Positions 18,741 to 27,841 of a stretch of 64,000 nucleotides of DNA are shown here, piece after piece (within the stretch, counting starts at the first letter, position 1; each line of letters opens with the position of its first letter). Source of the DNA: Pectobacterium zantedeschiae (GTDB lineage: Bacteria; Pseudomonadota; Gammaproteobacteria; Enterobacterales; Enterobacteriaceae). The notes under the pieces were generated by a model, which was not told where the DNA came from, ran no database searches, and saw nothing but the letters and a program-made list of their open reading frames with translations. The stretch lies in assembly GCF_004137795.1 (NCBI RefSeq), contig NZ_NWTM01000001.1:1849229-1913228 (forward strand), read 5' to 3'. A program made the translations under genes and the position numbers.

Positions 18741-19772
18741 ATGATGAATCACTCACCACCACTACCCGCGAAAAAATCAACGCGTTTTACACGCCTTGCC
18801 GCCATGATCGGTCTGACGTTAACGGCATTTGGTGCCAATGCGGAGGGCACCATTAGCATTGCACAGCAGTTTGGCATCGGTTATCTGATTCTGGATGTGG
18901 TGCGTGACCAGAATCTGATAGAAAAGCACGGTAAGCAGCAAGGGCTGGATATCAAAGTAGACTGGCGTACGCTTTCTGGCGCGACGGCGATTAACGAAGC
19001 GCTGCTGTCCGGCGCATTGGATGTGGCCTCCGCGGGTGTTCCTCCGATGCTCACCGTATGGGATCGCACGCAGGGTCGCCAAAATGTAAAAGCCATCGCT
19101 TCGCTCGGTTCCATGCCCAACTATTTACTCAGCAATAACCCGGCGGTGAAATCCATCCGCGACCTGAGCGATAAAGATCGCATCGCCGTACCTGCCGCAG
19201 GCGTCGGCTTCCAGTCACGCACGCTGCAAATTGAAACCGCGAAGCTCTATGGCACAGAAGATTTCAAGCGCTTTGATAAGATTTCCGTCAGCCTGCCGCA
19301 TCCCGATGCCAGCGCGGCACTTATCGCGGGTGGTTCCGAAATTAATGCTCACTTCTCCAGCCCGCCTTTCCAATATCAGGCACTGGAGCATGCCAATGTG
19401 CACAAAATTCTGAGCTCTTATGACGTATTGGGCGGTCAGGCGACGTTCAACGTGCTGTACACCACACAGAAATTCCATGATGAGAATCCGAAAACCTACC
19501 GCGCCTTCTATGAAGCCCTGAAAGAGGCCTCACAAATCATCAAGGCAGATAAAACCGCAGCGGCCGACACCTATATTCGGGTAGAGAAATCGAAACTGGA
19601 TCCTGAGCTGGTGAAACGCATCGTTGCCGATCCCGAGATCGATTTTACCATCACCCCAGAGCGTACCTACGTTTATGCCGAAAAGCTGCAACAGCTTGGC
19701 GTGTTGAAAAACAAAGCCGCCTCCTGGAAGGATTATTTCTTTGCTGAAATCCATGACCAACCGGGTAGCTAA
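18741..19772 (+). CDS. SsuA/NrtA-type periplasmic binding protein
   Basis: A 343-residue binding protein with a twin-lysine N-region and a signal peptide ending near FGANA. The mature part opens TISIAQQFGIGYLILDVVRDQ and contains SGATAINEALLSGALDVASAGVPPM, the pattern of the sulfonate/nitrate/pyrimidine binding-protein family. It differs clearly from the TauA-like protein of the divergent operon, so the two importers probably take different ligands. The ATG at 18741 is followed by a second ATG; either could be used. The ATPase gene follows after 57 bases. Confidence 0.83.
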   Translation: MMNHSPPLPAKKSTRFTRLAAMIGLTLTAFGANAEGTISIAQQFGIGYLILDVVRDQNLIEKHGKQQGLDIKVDWRTLSGATAINEALLSGALDVASAGVPPMLTVWDRTQGRQNVKAIASLGSMPNYLLSNNPAVKSIRDLSDKDRIAVPAAGVGFQSRTLQIETAKLYGTEDFKRFDKISVSLPHPDASAALIAGGSEINAHFSSPPFQYQALEHANVHKILSSYDVLGGQATFNVLYTTQKFHDENPKTYRAFYEALKEASQIIKADKTAAADTYIRVEKSKLDPELVKRIVADPEIDFTITPERTYVYAEKLQQLGVLKNKAASWKDYFFAEIHDQPGS

Positions 19773-19829
19773 ACGGCCAGTGTCAGGTCTATTCGACGAC
19801 CATCGTTGTCGCTACGCAGGAGAACAAGC

Positions 19830-20696
19830 ATGACAAACCACTCTCACGACGCTGTCGGCCAACCGCTGTTGCAGGTAGATGGCGTCGGGCTGGAATACCG
19901 CACGCGGCGCAGTCTGGTACGCGCCACCCATGATGTAAGTTTTGACGTCTTTCCCGCCGAACGGTTTGTGCTATTAGGGCCTTCCGGCTGCGGCAAGTCC
20001 AGCTTGCTCAAGTCTATCGGCGGCTTTTTGTCTCCGGTAGACGGAGAAATTCGCCTGGACGGACAGCGTGTCAGTCGTCCGGGCCCCGATCGCATCATGG
20101 TCTTTCAAGAATTTGACCAGCTACCGCCGTGGAAAACCGTGCTGGAAAATACGTTGTTTCCGCTGGTTGCCAGCCGTCAGGCAACGCGAGCCGAAGCAGA
20201 AGAGCGCGCCCGTTATTTTCTCGATAAGGTCGGGCTGACGAAGTTTGCCGATGCCTATCCGCATACCTTATCCGGTGGGATGAAGCAACGTGTCGCCATC
20301 GCGCGGGCGCTGACTATGCAACCGAAAGTGCTGCTCATGGATGAGCCGTTCGCCGCATTGGATGCACTGACACGCCGCAAAATGCAGGAGGAATTGTTGG
20401 CGCTGTGGGAAGAGGTGCACTTCACGCTGCTGTTTGTCACCCACTCGATTGAGGAGGCGCTGATCGTCGGCAGCCGAATTTTGCTGCTCTCACCGCATCC
20501 GGGTCGCGTGCGGGCGGAAATCAACTGCCATCAGTTCGCGCTAAACGATCAGGGCAGTGAAGCCTTTCAGAGCACGGCACAGCGCATTCATCATCTTCTT
20601 TTTCCAACCGATGTCGACGCGCCGTCACCCGTCACATCCACGCAAGGTAAAACTTATGAGCATCCAACCCCCCGTGCGGCCCGAGTATCAGCGTGA
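19830..20696 (+). CDS. Sulfonate/nitrate-type ABC importer ATPase (second system)
   Basis: A 288-residue ATPase with Walker A GPSGCGKSS, signature LSGGMKQR and Walker B VLLMDEPFAALD. VFQEFDQLPPWKTVLENT is the NrtD/SsuB/TauB pattern. A clear CAGGAG lies before the ATG at 19830. Its last 41 bases overlap the permease gene, so the two are translationally coupled. Confidence 0.87.
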   Translation: MTNHSHDAVGQPLLQVDGVGLEYRTRRSLVRATHDVSFDVFPAERFVLLGPSGCGKSSLLKSIGGFLSPVDGEIRLDGQRVSRPGPDRIMVFQEFDQLPPWKTVLENTLFPLVASRQATRAEAEERARYFLDKVGLTKFADAYPHTLSGGMKQRVAIARALTMQPKVLLMDEPFAALDALTRRKMQEELLALWEEVHFTLLFVTHSIEEALIVGSRILLLSPHPGRVRAEINCHQFALNDQGSEAFQSTAQRIHHLLFPTDVDAPSPVTSTQGKTYEHPTPRAARVSA

Positions 20697-21522
20697 ACTG
20701 GCACCGCTGAAAGATTTTACCCTCGCCCAACCTCTGCCGCTGGTAACCCGTCTGTGGAATCAGACCTGGATTCGCAAGCTAGTGCTATTGGCTGGGCTGC
20801 TATTACTGTGGGAAATAGGCGCTCGCTGGCAAAATAACGACCTGATGCTGCCCAGTTTCCTGCAAACATTCCAGGCATTTCGTGACGATATCGCCAGCGG
20901 CGAACTGCCGCATAAGATGGTGGTTTCACTCGGCACACTGCTGAAAGGTTATATCATCGGTAGCCTGCTCGCGCTGGCGCTCAGCGCGTTGGCGGTATCC
21001 ACCCGTTTCGGGCGCGATCTCTTAGGCACATTGACCTCCATGTTCAATCCGCTCCCTGCGATTGCGTTACTGCCGTTAGCACTGCTGTGGTTTGGGTTGG
21101 GAGAAAAGAGTCTGGTGTTCGTGCTCGTCCACTCCGTGATGTGGCCGATGGCGCTGAACACCTACTCCGGTTTTCTCGGCGTCTCGGAAACGCTGCGTAT
21201 GGCGGGCCGCAACTATGGGCTAACCGGCTTTCGCTACATTAGCGCGATCCTGATACCTGCTGCGCTGCCGTCGATTATCTCCGGCCTGAAAATCGGCTGG
21301 GCATTTGCCTGGCGCACCCTGATCGCCGCTGAGCTGGTATTCGGTGCGTCGAGCGGCAATGGCGGTTTGGGTTGGTACATCTTCCAGAACCGCAACGAAC
21401 TTTACACCGATCGTGTTTTCGCCGGGTTGGCTTCCGTCATCCTTATCGGGCTGCTGGTTGAAGGACTGGTGTTTTCCACCATCGAAAAGGTCACGGTGAA
21501 ACGCTGGGGAATGCAGCGCTAA
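20656..21522 (+). CDS. Sulfonate/nitrate-type ABC importer permease (second system)
   Basis: A 288-residue permease with a roughly 45-residue cytoplasmic N-terminus, about six membrane segments and the EAA-loop region (MAGRNYGLTGFRYISAILIPAALPSI). The start MSIQPPVRPEY is chosen because AAGGTAAA precedes it; a longer frame would run deeper into the ATPase gene. It is the third part of the importer that starts at 18741. Confidence 0.87.
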   Translation: MSIQPPVRPEYQRELAPLKDFTLAQPLPLVTRLWNQTWIRKLVLLAGLLLLWEIGARWQNNDLMLPSFLQTFQAFRDDIASGELPHKMVVSLGTLLKGYIIGSLLALALSALAVSTRFGRDLLGTLTSMFNPLPAIALLPLALLWFGLGEKSLVFVLVHSVMWPMALNTYSGFLGVSETLRMAGRNYGLTGFRYISAILIPAALPSIISGLKIGWAFAWRTLIAAELVFGASSGNGGLGWYIFQNRNELYTDRVFAGLASVILIGLLVEGLVFSTIEKVTVKRWGMQR

Positions 21523-21639
21523 ACGTCATTCTGGTTATGCGAAATCTGCCCATTCATAGCCAGAATTGTTCTTTTGCGGTGTTCGATATCGCTGTTACAA
21601 CTGATTTGTCTTTTCCCACAGAGATGAGAGATCGCGAAC

Positions 21640-22743
21640 ATGATTGCAATACAAGCACCACAAACCTATCTGAATCGTGATGGCGTCATTCGTTCTGTCG
21701 GCGACTATGCGGCTCCTTACGCCAGCACGGTACTCATTATTACCAGCCCGCAGGCATGGAAAACGACGTCGGATGCCGTCGAACACAGTCTTAATGAACA
21801 CGGTTTACGCTATCAGGTCGAATTCTTGCCGGGTGATTGCACCAAACCCGCGATAGAAGCGCTGACCGCACAGGCGCGCGCCTTCAACGCGGAACTGATT
21901 TTAGGCATCGGTGGTGGGCGCGTGCTCGATGTCGCCAAAGCCGTCGGCGACATTCTGGGACAAATCCCCGTCATCGCCGTACCTACCATTGCCGCTACCT
22001 GCGCCGCCTGGTCACCAATCAGCGTAATTTACAGCGATAGCGGTGCGCACAACGGCCCCTTTCCGCTGACGCGTTTACCAGTGTGGGTGCTGGTAGACAG
22101 TGAAATCATCGCTCACAGTCCTTCCCGTTATCTAAAAGCCGGTATCGTGGATGCGCTGGCGAAGTGGTACGAATTTCAACCGTATCTGCGCCACGGCGAT
22201 AATGGACTGGCGCTAGCGCTCAAAGCACAGGCGGCACGACTGGCTGTGGAAACCTTTAATACACTCGGCGAACAGGCCATCGCGGATAATGAACAAGGCT
22301 TAGTCACACCTGCCCTACGTAGCGTGATCGATGCGGTTATCGCACTGGCTGGCGTGGCGAACAGCATGAAAGATGAGGTGCCACGCATTGGCGTTGCGCA
22401 TGCCATTCACAACAGCATGACACGCCTGCCAGAACTGCATGACTGGCTGCATGGTGAGAAAGTCGGTTTTGGTCTGGCGACACAGGCTTTTCTGGAACAC
22501 GATAACGACGCTGACCGCGAAGAACTGTTCACCCAACTACGCCGCTACGGTAGCCCGATAACGCTAAGCGCCCTCGGCCTGAACGAACGTCCGCAGTTAG
22601 TTGAAAGCATCGCTCTGAACGTGAAAATCGCACCGAAAATTGCTGCACGCCTGCCTTTCGCAACGGATGCCGAACGTATTCAACAGGCGCTATGGCGCAC
22701 GCAAACGCTGGAAAGCCAAGTGATAGACAGCCACGCGGCCTAG
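21640..22743 (+). CDS. HcxA/YbdH-like iron-containing hydroxycarboxylate dehydrogenase
   Basis: A 367-residue member of the GldA-type, metal-dependent alcohol dehydrogenase superfamily. The nucleotide loop is LGIGGGRVLDVAKAVGD. Metal ligands are visible as the Asp in GIVDALAKW, a His in GVAHAIHN and a His in DWLHGEKV. VPTIAATCAAWSPISVIYSDSG matches E. coli YbdH (HcxA), a hydroxycarboxylate dehydrogenase, better than glycerol dehydrogenase. It lies 117 bases after the second importer and ends at a terminator, so it is probably the last gene of that operon. Together with the LDH2-type enzyme of the divergent operon it could reduce or oxidise a sulfo-hydroxyacid of the opposite configuration; that is inference. 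Confidence 0.82.
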   Translation: MIAIQAPQTYLNRDGVIRSVGDYAAPYASTVLIITSPQAWKTTSDAVEHSLNEHGLRYQVEFLPGDCTKPAIEALTAQARAFNAELILGIGGGRVLDVAKAVGDILGQIPVIAVPTIAATCAAWSPISVIYSDSGAHNGPFPLTRLPVWVLVDSEIIAHSPSRYLKAGIVDALAKWYEFQPYLRHGDNGLALALKAQAARLAVETFNTLGEQAIADNEQGLVTPALRSVIDAVIALAGVANSMKDEVPRIGVAHAIHNSMTRLPELHDWLHGEKVGFGLATQAFLEHDNDADREELFTQLRRYGSPITLSALGLNERPQLVESIALNVKIAPKIAARLPFATDAERIQQALWRTQTLESQVIDSHAA

Positions 22744-22764
22744 TTGATAGTCACCTTCAAAATG

Positions 22765-22800
22765 GAAACGGGTGCATCGAATAACCGATGCACCCGTTTC
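22765..22800. terminator. Bidirectional terminator between hcxA-like gene and gltP
   Basis: A perfect 15-base stem (GAAACGGGTGCATCG and its complement) with a six-base loop, followed by TCTTTTTCTTT on the plus strand. It separates two convergent genes. Confidence 0.88.
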
Positions 22801-22817
22801 TCTTTTTCTTTCTGGCA

Positions 22818-24134
22818 TTATCCCTGCTGGGCAGGTTGTGTACTGATTCCCTTTATTTCGCGCTCGTAGGCCTGCGCTTTCTTCTCGTCAAACTGATGTT
22901 CCCATTTGGCAATCACCAGCACCGCCAGCGCATTTCCCACCACGTTCAGCGCGGTACGTGCCATGTCAAGGATACGGTCTACGCCCGCAATAAACGCCAG
23001 ACCTTCCAGAGGAATACCGACGCTGCCCAGCGTCGCGAGCAGCACGACAAACGACACGCCCGGTACACCAGCAATGCCTTTGGAGGTCAACATCAGCGTC
23101 AGCACCAGCACGATTTCTTGCCCAATCGACAGCTCGATACCGTAAAGCTGCGCGATAAAGATCGCCGCGATACTCTGATACAGAGTAGAACCATCAAGAT
23201 TAAAGGAGTAACCCGTCGGCACGACGAAGCTGGTAATCGACTTCGGTGCGCCATAGGCTTCCATTTTTTCGATGATACGCGGCAACACAGTTTCTGAACT
23301 CGCTGTAGAGTACGCGAGAATCAGCTCATCTTTCAGAATACGGATCAGCATCGTGATTCGCAGCTTACACAGTCGCGCGACCGCACCGAGCACTACCAGC
23401 GCAAAGAAGAAGATTGCGGCGTACACCAGCATCACCAGCTTGGCTAGCGGCCACAGCGAAGCGAAACCGAAGTTGGCAACCGTAACGGAAATCAGCGCAA
23501 ATACCCCAACCGGCGCATAGCGCATGATCATGTGTGTCACTTTGAACATGGTTTCCGACACGCCGCGAAAGACGCTCAGCAGAGGGTCACGATGTTCTTT
23601 AGGCAACGAAGATAGTCCCAGACCAAACAGCACCGAGAAGAAGATGATCGGCAGCATGTCGCCGTGTGCCATCGCCGCGAAGATATTCGGCGGAATCAGC
23701 GACAGCACCGTCCCCACAAGACTATGCGAACCACTCTGCACCTGCTCGGTGGTCTTTTGATACTGAGAAATATCAACGGCGGTCAGCGTCGACATATCAA
23801 TACCGTGACCCGGTTGGAAGATATTGGCCAACGTGATGCCAAGGATAATCGCCACCGTCGTGATGATTTCAAAATAGAGGATAGTTTTAAAGCCGATACG
23901 CCCGAGCTTTTTAGCATCGCCTACCCCCGCAATCCCCACAACCAGAGTGGCGATAACAATGGGCACGACAATCATTTTAATCAGGCGGATAAAGATATCG
24001 CCCGCAGGGCTAAGAATATTACTGATGAGCCACTGGCGACTTTCCTGCTGTTCGTGCAGCACGGCACCGAGTGCAATACCAAGAACCAACGCGATAAGGA
24101 TTTGCCAGGCTAGGCTGATTTTTTGTGTTTTCAT
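22818..24134 (-). CDS. gltP: Proton/glutamate-aspartate symporter GltP
   Basis: A 438-residue DAACS-family inner-membrane symporter. Nearly every segment matches E. coli GltP, for example SPAGDIFIRLIKMIVVPIVI, TGYSFNLDGSTLYQSIAA and GVDRILDMARTALNVVGNAL, which carry the substrate and cation-binding motifs. The start MKTQKISLAWQIL aligns with the E. coli N-terminus and has CGGAAAA upstream; the longer frame reaching 24215 is not supported. It is transcribed alone. Confidence 0.95.
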   Translation of the reverse strand: MKTQKISLAWQILIALVLGIALGAVLHEQQESRQWLISNILSPAGDIFIRLIKMIVVPIVIATLVVGIAGVGDAKKLGRIGFKTILYFEIITTVAIILGITLANIFQPGHGIDMSTLTAVDISQYQKTTEQVQSGSHSLVGTVLSLIPPNIFAAMAHGDMLPIIFFSVLFGLGLSSLPKEHRDPLLSVFRGVSETMFKVTHMIMRYAPVGVFALISVTVANFGFASLWPLAKLVMLVYAAIFFFALVVLGAVARLCKLRITMLIRILKDELILAYSTASSETVLPRIIEKMEAYGAPKSITSFVVPTGYSFNLDGSTLYQSIAAIFIAQLYGIELSIGQEIVLVLTLMLTSKGIAGVPGVSFVVLLATLGSVGIPLEGLAFIAGVDRILDMARTALNVVGNALAVLVIAKWEHQFDEKKAQAYEREIKGISTQPAQQG

Positions 24135-24556
24135 CGTCATTTTCCGTTTTAAACTCCCCGCCATCACAGACATGGCGCTAGCGCGACTCCGGCGCAATAC
24201 GAACCGAAAAATCAACGTGGAGGTGATTGACTAGTAAGAATATCTGATTAGTTTCTATCGTTATCTTTCTACTGCGATACAAAAACCGTTAACATAATTA
24301 TTCAATAAAAACGCACAAGTATTTGTATCGCTTAACAAAAATACAGATATAAGTTGTTGTTATAGCAGGAATGCTACTATTCCACCACGCTCAGATCAAG
24401 CAGATTGTCGGCACGATAAACCATATTTATGCTGAATCGCACACAGAAAACGGCGAGCATCGCAGTATAAGAAACCACGATGAAATCGAAAGGAAAATAG
24501 TAGCCCAGTCAGAAAAAACGCTGGCTGGGCATCAGGTTAGGAAAATGTGTAGTCAC
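24135..24556. other. Intergenic region between gltP and cbl
   Basis: About 420 AT-rich bases holding the gltP promoter and, at 24503-24530, the probable cbl terminator. There is no credible reading frame on either strand. Confidence 0.5.
24503..24530 (-). terminator. Likely terminator of cbl
   Basis: A hairpin with an almost perfect ten-base stem (GCCCAGTCAG against CTGGCTGGGC, one wobble) lies 26 bases beyond the cbl stop. On the minus strand it is followed by a moderately T-rich stretch. Confidence 0.5.
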
Positions 24557-25510
24557 TTAGATTTGGTAATCAATCACTGCTTCATCGCTATCAGAGAATA
24601 CCTTGTCCTTAATATCATCCAGCGACAGTTCTGTATTACACAACTGAATAAATTTCCAGGCATAGTTACGCTGTAACTGGCCCTTTTTTAGCCCCAGCCA
24701 GACTGTGTTAGCTTCAAACAAGTGCTCAGCATTCAACCGTACCAGACCTTTGTCACGCACGGGGTCGAATGACATATCAGCGACAATCCCAACGCCGAGT
24801 CCTAGCTCAACGTAGGTTTTAATCACATCTGAATCCTGTGCGCTCAGCGTAATATCCGGGGACATACCTACGGCCTGGAACGCACGATCCAAGCGCGAAC
24901 GCCCCGTAATGCCCTGACGATAGGTAATCAGTGGTTCCGCATTGAGCATTTCCAGCGTAATAACTGGCTCCTGCGTCAGCGGATGGTGCTCTGGCACGAT
25001 GACCGAATGGTGCCAGCGATAATAAGAAAATGCCGCCAACGAGGAGTCATTAATCAATTGTTCACTGGCAATACCGATATCGGCTTCGCCAGAATGAAGC
25101 ATCGCCACGATTTCATCCGGCGTGCCCTGATTCAATACCAAACGTACCTGTGGATACAGCGAGCGGAAGGCTTTAATCACTGGCGGCAGGCTGTAACGCG
25201 CCTGCGTATGCGTGGTCGCAATCACCAGTTGGCCAGTGTCGTTATTGGTGAAAACATTCGCTAACCGACGAATGTTGCTGGCATCATTCAGAATACGCTC
25301 AGCCACCACCAGTAGCTCTTTTCCCGGTTCAGTCATCCCTAACAGGCGCTTACCGCGACGGATAAAAATTTCAATCCCCAGCTCTTCTTCCAGCTCGCGG
25401 ATATGGCGGCTCACGCCGGATTGAGAGGTAAACAGCGTATTCGCTACCTCGGTCAGGTTGTAGTTGCACCGTGCTGATTCACGAATAATCTTCAGTTGCT
25501 GAAAGTTCAC
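24557..25510 (-). CDS. cbl: LysR-type regulator Cbl (CysB-like)
   Basis: A 317-residue transcription activator for organosulfur use under sulfate limitation. The N-terminal winged helix (MNFQQLKIIRESARCNYNLT, then NTLFTSQSGVSRHIRELEEELGIEIF) and the effector domain with ATTHTQARYSLPPVIKAFR match E. coli Cbl; CysB itself begins MKLQQLRYIVEV. In E. coli Cbl drives the tau and ssu genes. Its place next to two sulfonate-type importers implies it regulates them, though gltP and a terminator lie between. Confidence 0.92.
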   Translation of the reverse strand: MNFQQLKIIRESARCNYNLTEVANTLFTSQSGVSRHIRELEEELGIEIFIRRGKRLLGMTEPGKELLVVAERILNDASNIRRLANVFTNNDTGQLVIATTHTQARYSLPPVIKAFRSLYPQVRLVLNQGTPDEIVAMLHSGEADIGIASEQLINDSSLAAFSYYRWHHSVIVPEHHPLTQEPVITLEMLNAEPLITYRQGITGRSRLDRAFQAVGMSPDITLSAQDSDVIKTYVELGLGVGIVADMSFDPVRDKGLVRLNAEHLFEANTVWLGLKKGQLQRNYAWKFIQLCNTELSLDDIKDKVFSDSDEAVIDYQI

Positions 25511-25858
25511 CTTTCACTCCCTTGTTCTTTATTACAGATAGCAACATTGATCCAAGTAATGAGAGGCAGAACAAATAAGCAAATGGAGTTGATTATATTT
25601 TTTTATACTAACGGTATGTCTGCCGGGATAGATTACCTAACAAGAAATAGACATAAATATTAAAATCAAAAAGTTAGATAAATTCATTTTTATGGCTCAC
25701 GCAGTGACAATCAACCATTTCGCTATGATTTATGCTTTTCTGATCTATTTATTTCACTACGTTATTCCCGTTTCCAGTATTTCCTCGCATCCTAAAGATA
25801 GCGTTCTACTTGAAGCTGGCGCTATGATAACGGGCAGAATCAGCGACAAGGTGGCAGC
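25511..25858. other. Divergent intergenic region, cbl and araC-type gene
   Basis: About 350 AT-rich bases with the promoters of both flanking genes. A frame starting at 25692 runs out of phase into the AraC gene and has no supporting features. Confidence 0.45.
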
Positions 25859-26701
25859 ATGCAGGGCGTACCGGAACACTTTACCGATGAAAGAGACTAT
25901 GCTCAGTTTCGACACATACCGACGCTGCCCGGCGTAGAGCTTTATCACGCGCATATCTGCCGCTATGCCTTTGAGCCGCACACGCATGAGGCGTTTGGCA
26001 TCGGTACCATTGACGACGGTGCAGAGCGATTCCGCTACCGTGGTGCCAAACATATTGCGCCTGTCGATTCGCTAGTCTTGATGAACCCTGACGAATTACA
26101 CACAGGGGAATCTGCCACGGAAGACGGCTGGCGCTATCGCATGATCTACATCCCACCCGATGTGCTGGAGAACATCTCTGGCGAGAAAGGCTGGTGGTTT
26201 ACCGACGTCGTACGCCACGATCCCACAACCGCACGTCAACTGGCCATGACGCTGGCAGCGATGTGGCAGACGACCGATCCTTTGGCGAGTGAAAGCCTGC
26301 TGCTGTCGCTGATTACGCTTTTCCGCCCTCATGCGCGTATTGCACAGCGCCAAATTATTGAACCACTGCACCGGTTTGATGTGGTGAAAGCCTATCTGCG
26401 GGAGAATTTCGCTCACACCATTACCTTAAAAGAGCTGGCAGCGCTGGTTTCCCTCAGCCCGTACCACTTCCTGCGCCAGTTCAAAGCTCAGTTTCACGTG
26501 ACACCGCACCAGATGCTGATGGCTATTAGGCTATATGAGGCCAAACAGATGCTGACGCGTGGTATGGCAGCCGCCCATGTTGCTGTCGCCGTTGGGCTAA
26601 CCGATCAGGCGCACCTGACTCGCACCTTTGCTCAGCGCTATGGCATCACGCCTATTCGCTATCAAAAGCAGGTGTATCCGGTTCAGCGCGAGTCTTTGTA
26701 A
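25859..26701 (+). CDS. AraC-family regulator (cupin plus HTH)
   Basis: A 280-residue regulator with an N-terminal cupin-like sensing domain (YAFEPHTHEAFGIGTIDDG, DSLVLMNPDELHTG) and a C-terminal AraC double helix-turn-helix (about residues 185-275; ITLKELAALVSLSPYHFLRQFKAQ, then VAVAVGLTDQAHLTRTFAQRYGITP). The domain order is that of regulators controlling a neighbouring exporter or metabolic gene. The EamA transporter 115 bases downstream is the obvious target. The ligand is unknown. Confidence 0.87.
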   Translation: MQGVPEHFTDERDYAQFRHIPTLPGVELYHAHICRYAFEPHTHEAFGIGTIDDGAERFRYRGAKHIAPVDSLVLMNPDELHTGESATEDGWRYRMIYIPPDVLENISGEKGWWFTDVVRHDPTTARQLAMTLAAMWQTTDPLASESLLLSLITLFRPHARIAQRQIIEPLHRFDVVKAYLRENFAHTITLKELAALVSLSPYHFLRQFKAQFHVTPHQMLMAIRLYEAKQMLTRGMAAAHVAVAVGLTDQAHLTRTFAQRYGITPIRYQKQVYPVQRESL

Positions 26702-26816
26702 CGCAAATGCTTTCAGCGCAACCTCCACCGATGACAAACAGCAATATCCTACAATAATTCGTCGCCGACTCTCCCTAGACTGGCACGATGAAATATTGTG
26801 AACAAATGGGTTTATC

Positions 26817-27794
26817 ATGCTGATCGGTGTTTTATTTGCCCTTGCCGCCGGGCTAATGTGGGGGCTGATTTTTGTTGGGCCGCTGCTCGTACCGGACTAT
26901 TCTGCTGCATTGCAGTCCACAGGACGCTATCTGGCTTTTGGGCTAATTGCTCTGCCGCTGGCCTGGCTCGATCGCCGCCGCCTGCGCAAGCTAACCCGCA
27001 GCGACTGGCTGGAAGCTACGAAGCTCACCGTTATCGGCAACCTGCTGTACTACTTTCTGCTTGCCAGCGCGATTCAACGCACCGGGGCGCCGATATCAAC
27101 AATGATTATCGGCACACTACCCGTTGTTATTTCCGTCACCGCCAATGTGTTGTACAGCAAGCATGACGGCCGCGTGGCCTGGCGTCGGCTTCTTCCTTCG
27201 CTGTTGCTGATTGCCGCCGGGCTGGTCTGCGTCAATATTGCCGAGATGAAGGGGAATACAGCCACATTCGATTTATGGCGCTACGCCAGCGGCATTGCGA
27301 TGGCGTTTTGCGCGGTCGTTTGTTGGACCTGGTATCCACTGCGCAACGCACGCTGGCTGCGCGATCACAAAAGCAATACGCCACTTACCTGGGCTACCGC
27401 ACAAGGTTTAGTCACGCTGCCGCTGGCACTGTTGGGTTATATTCTGGTGTGCAGTCATCTGGCGCTGACGGATGAGACGTTTACGCAACCGTTCGGCCCA
27501 CGGCCTGAGGTTTTCATCCCGCTGATGATTGCGATTGGTCTATTTTGTTCATGGATCGGCACACTATTCTGGAACGAGGCAAGCCAACGCCTACCGACTG
27601 TACTGGTAGGGCCGCTGATTGTATTTGAAACGCTGGCGGGGCTAACCTATGCCTTTATGATTCGGCAATCCTGGCCGCCGCTGTTGACACTCTGCGGCAT
27701 CGCTTGCCTGATTATCGGTGTAATCTACGCCATGCGGGTGAAACCAGAACCTGTAGTTGTGGAGGTTCAGATTCCGGTTTCACGGACAGAGTAA
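26817..27794 (+). CDS. EamA/DMT-superfamily transporter
   Basis: A 325-residue membrane protein with ten predicted helices in two EamA repeats (about residues 5-135 and 160-310), including GLMWGLIFVGPLLVPDYS and FWNEASQRLPTVLVGPLIVFE. Such proteins export metabolites or amino acids. It lies directly after an AraC-type regulator on the same strand; the substrate cannot be told from the sequence. Confidence 0.85.
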   Translation: MLIGVLFALAAGLMWGLIFVGPLLVPDYSAALQSTGRYLAFGLIALPLAWLDRRRLRKLTRSDWLEATKLTVIGNLLYYFLLASAIQRTGAPISTMIIGTLPVVISVTANVLYSKHDGRVAWRRLLPSLLLIAAGLVCVNIAEMKGNTATFDLWRYASGIAMAFCAVVCWTWYPLRNARWLRDHKSNTPLTWATAQGLVTLPLALLGYILVCSHLALTDETFTQPFGPRPEVFIPLMIAIGLFCSWIGTLFWNEASQRLPTVLVGPLIVFETLAGLTYAFMIRQSWPPLLTLCGIACLIIGVIYAMRVKPEPVVVEVQIPVSRTE

Positions 27795-27820
27795 AAGCAC
27801 GCCTGACATGCTGTGAAAAT

Positions 27821-27841
27821 AGCCGGCCTTTATGTCCGGCT
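27821..27841. terminator. Short hairpin between EamA gene and iron operon
   Basis: AGCCGG and CCGGCT with a nine-base loop lie at the junction of the two convergent genes and overlap the end of the thioredoxin-like gene. The stem is short, so this is only a possible terminator. Confidence 0.35.

Noticed and set aside
21640-22743. Glycerol dehydrogenase GldA
   Set aside because: The superfamily is right, but the IAATCAAWSPISVIYSDSG region matches YbdH/HcxA better and the locus concerns sulfonates.
25692-25937. An 81-codon frame before the AraC-type gene
   Set aside because: It runs out of phase into the regulator, with no ribosome site or family match.
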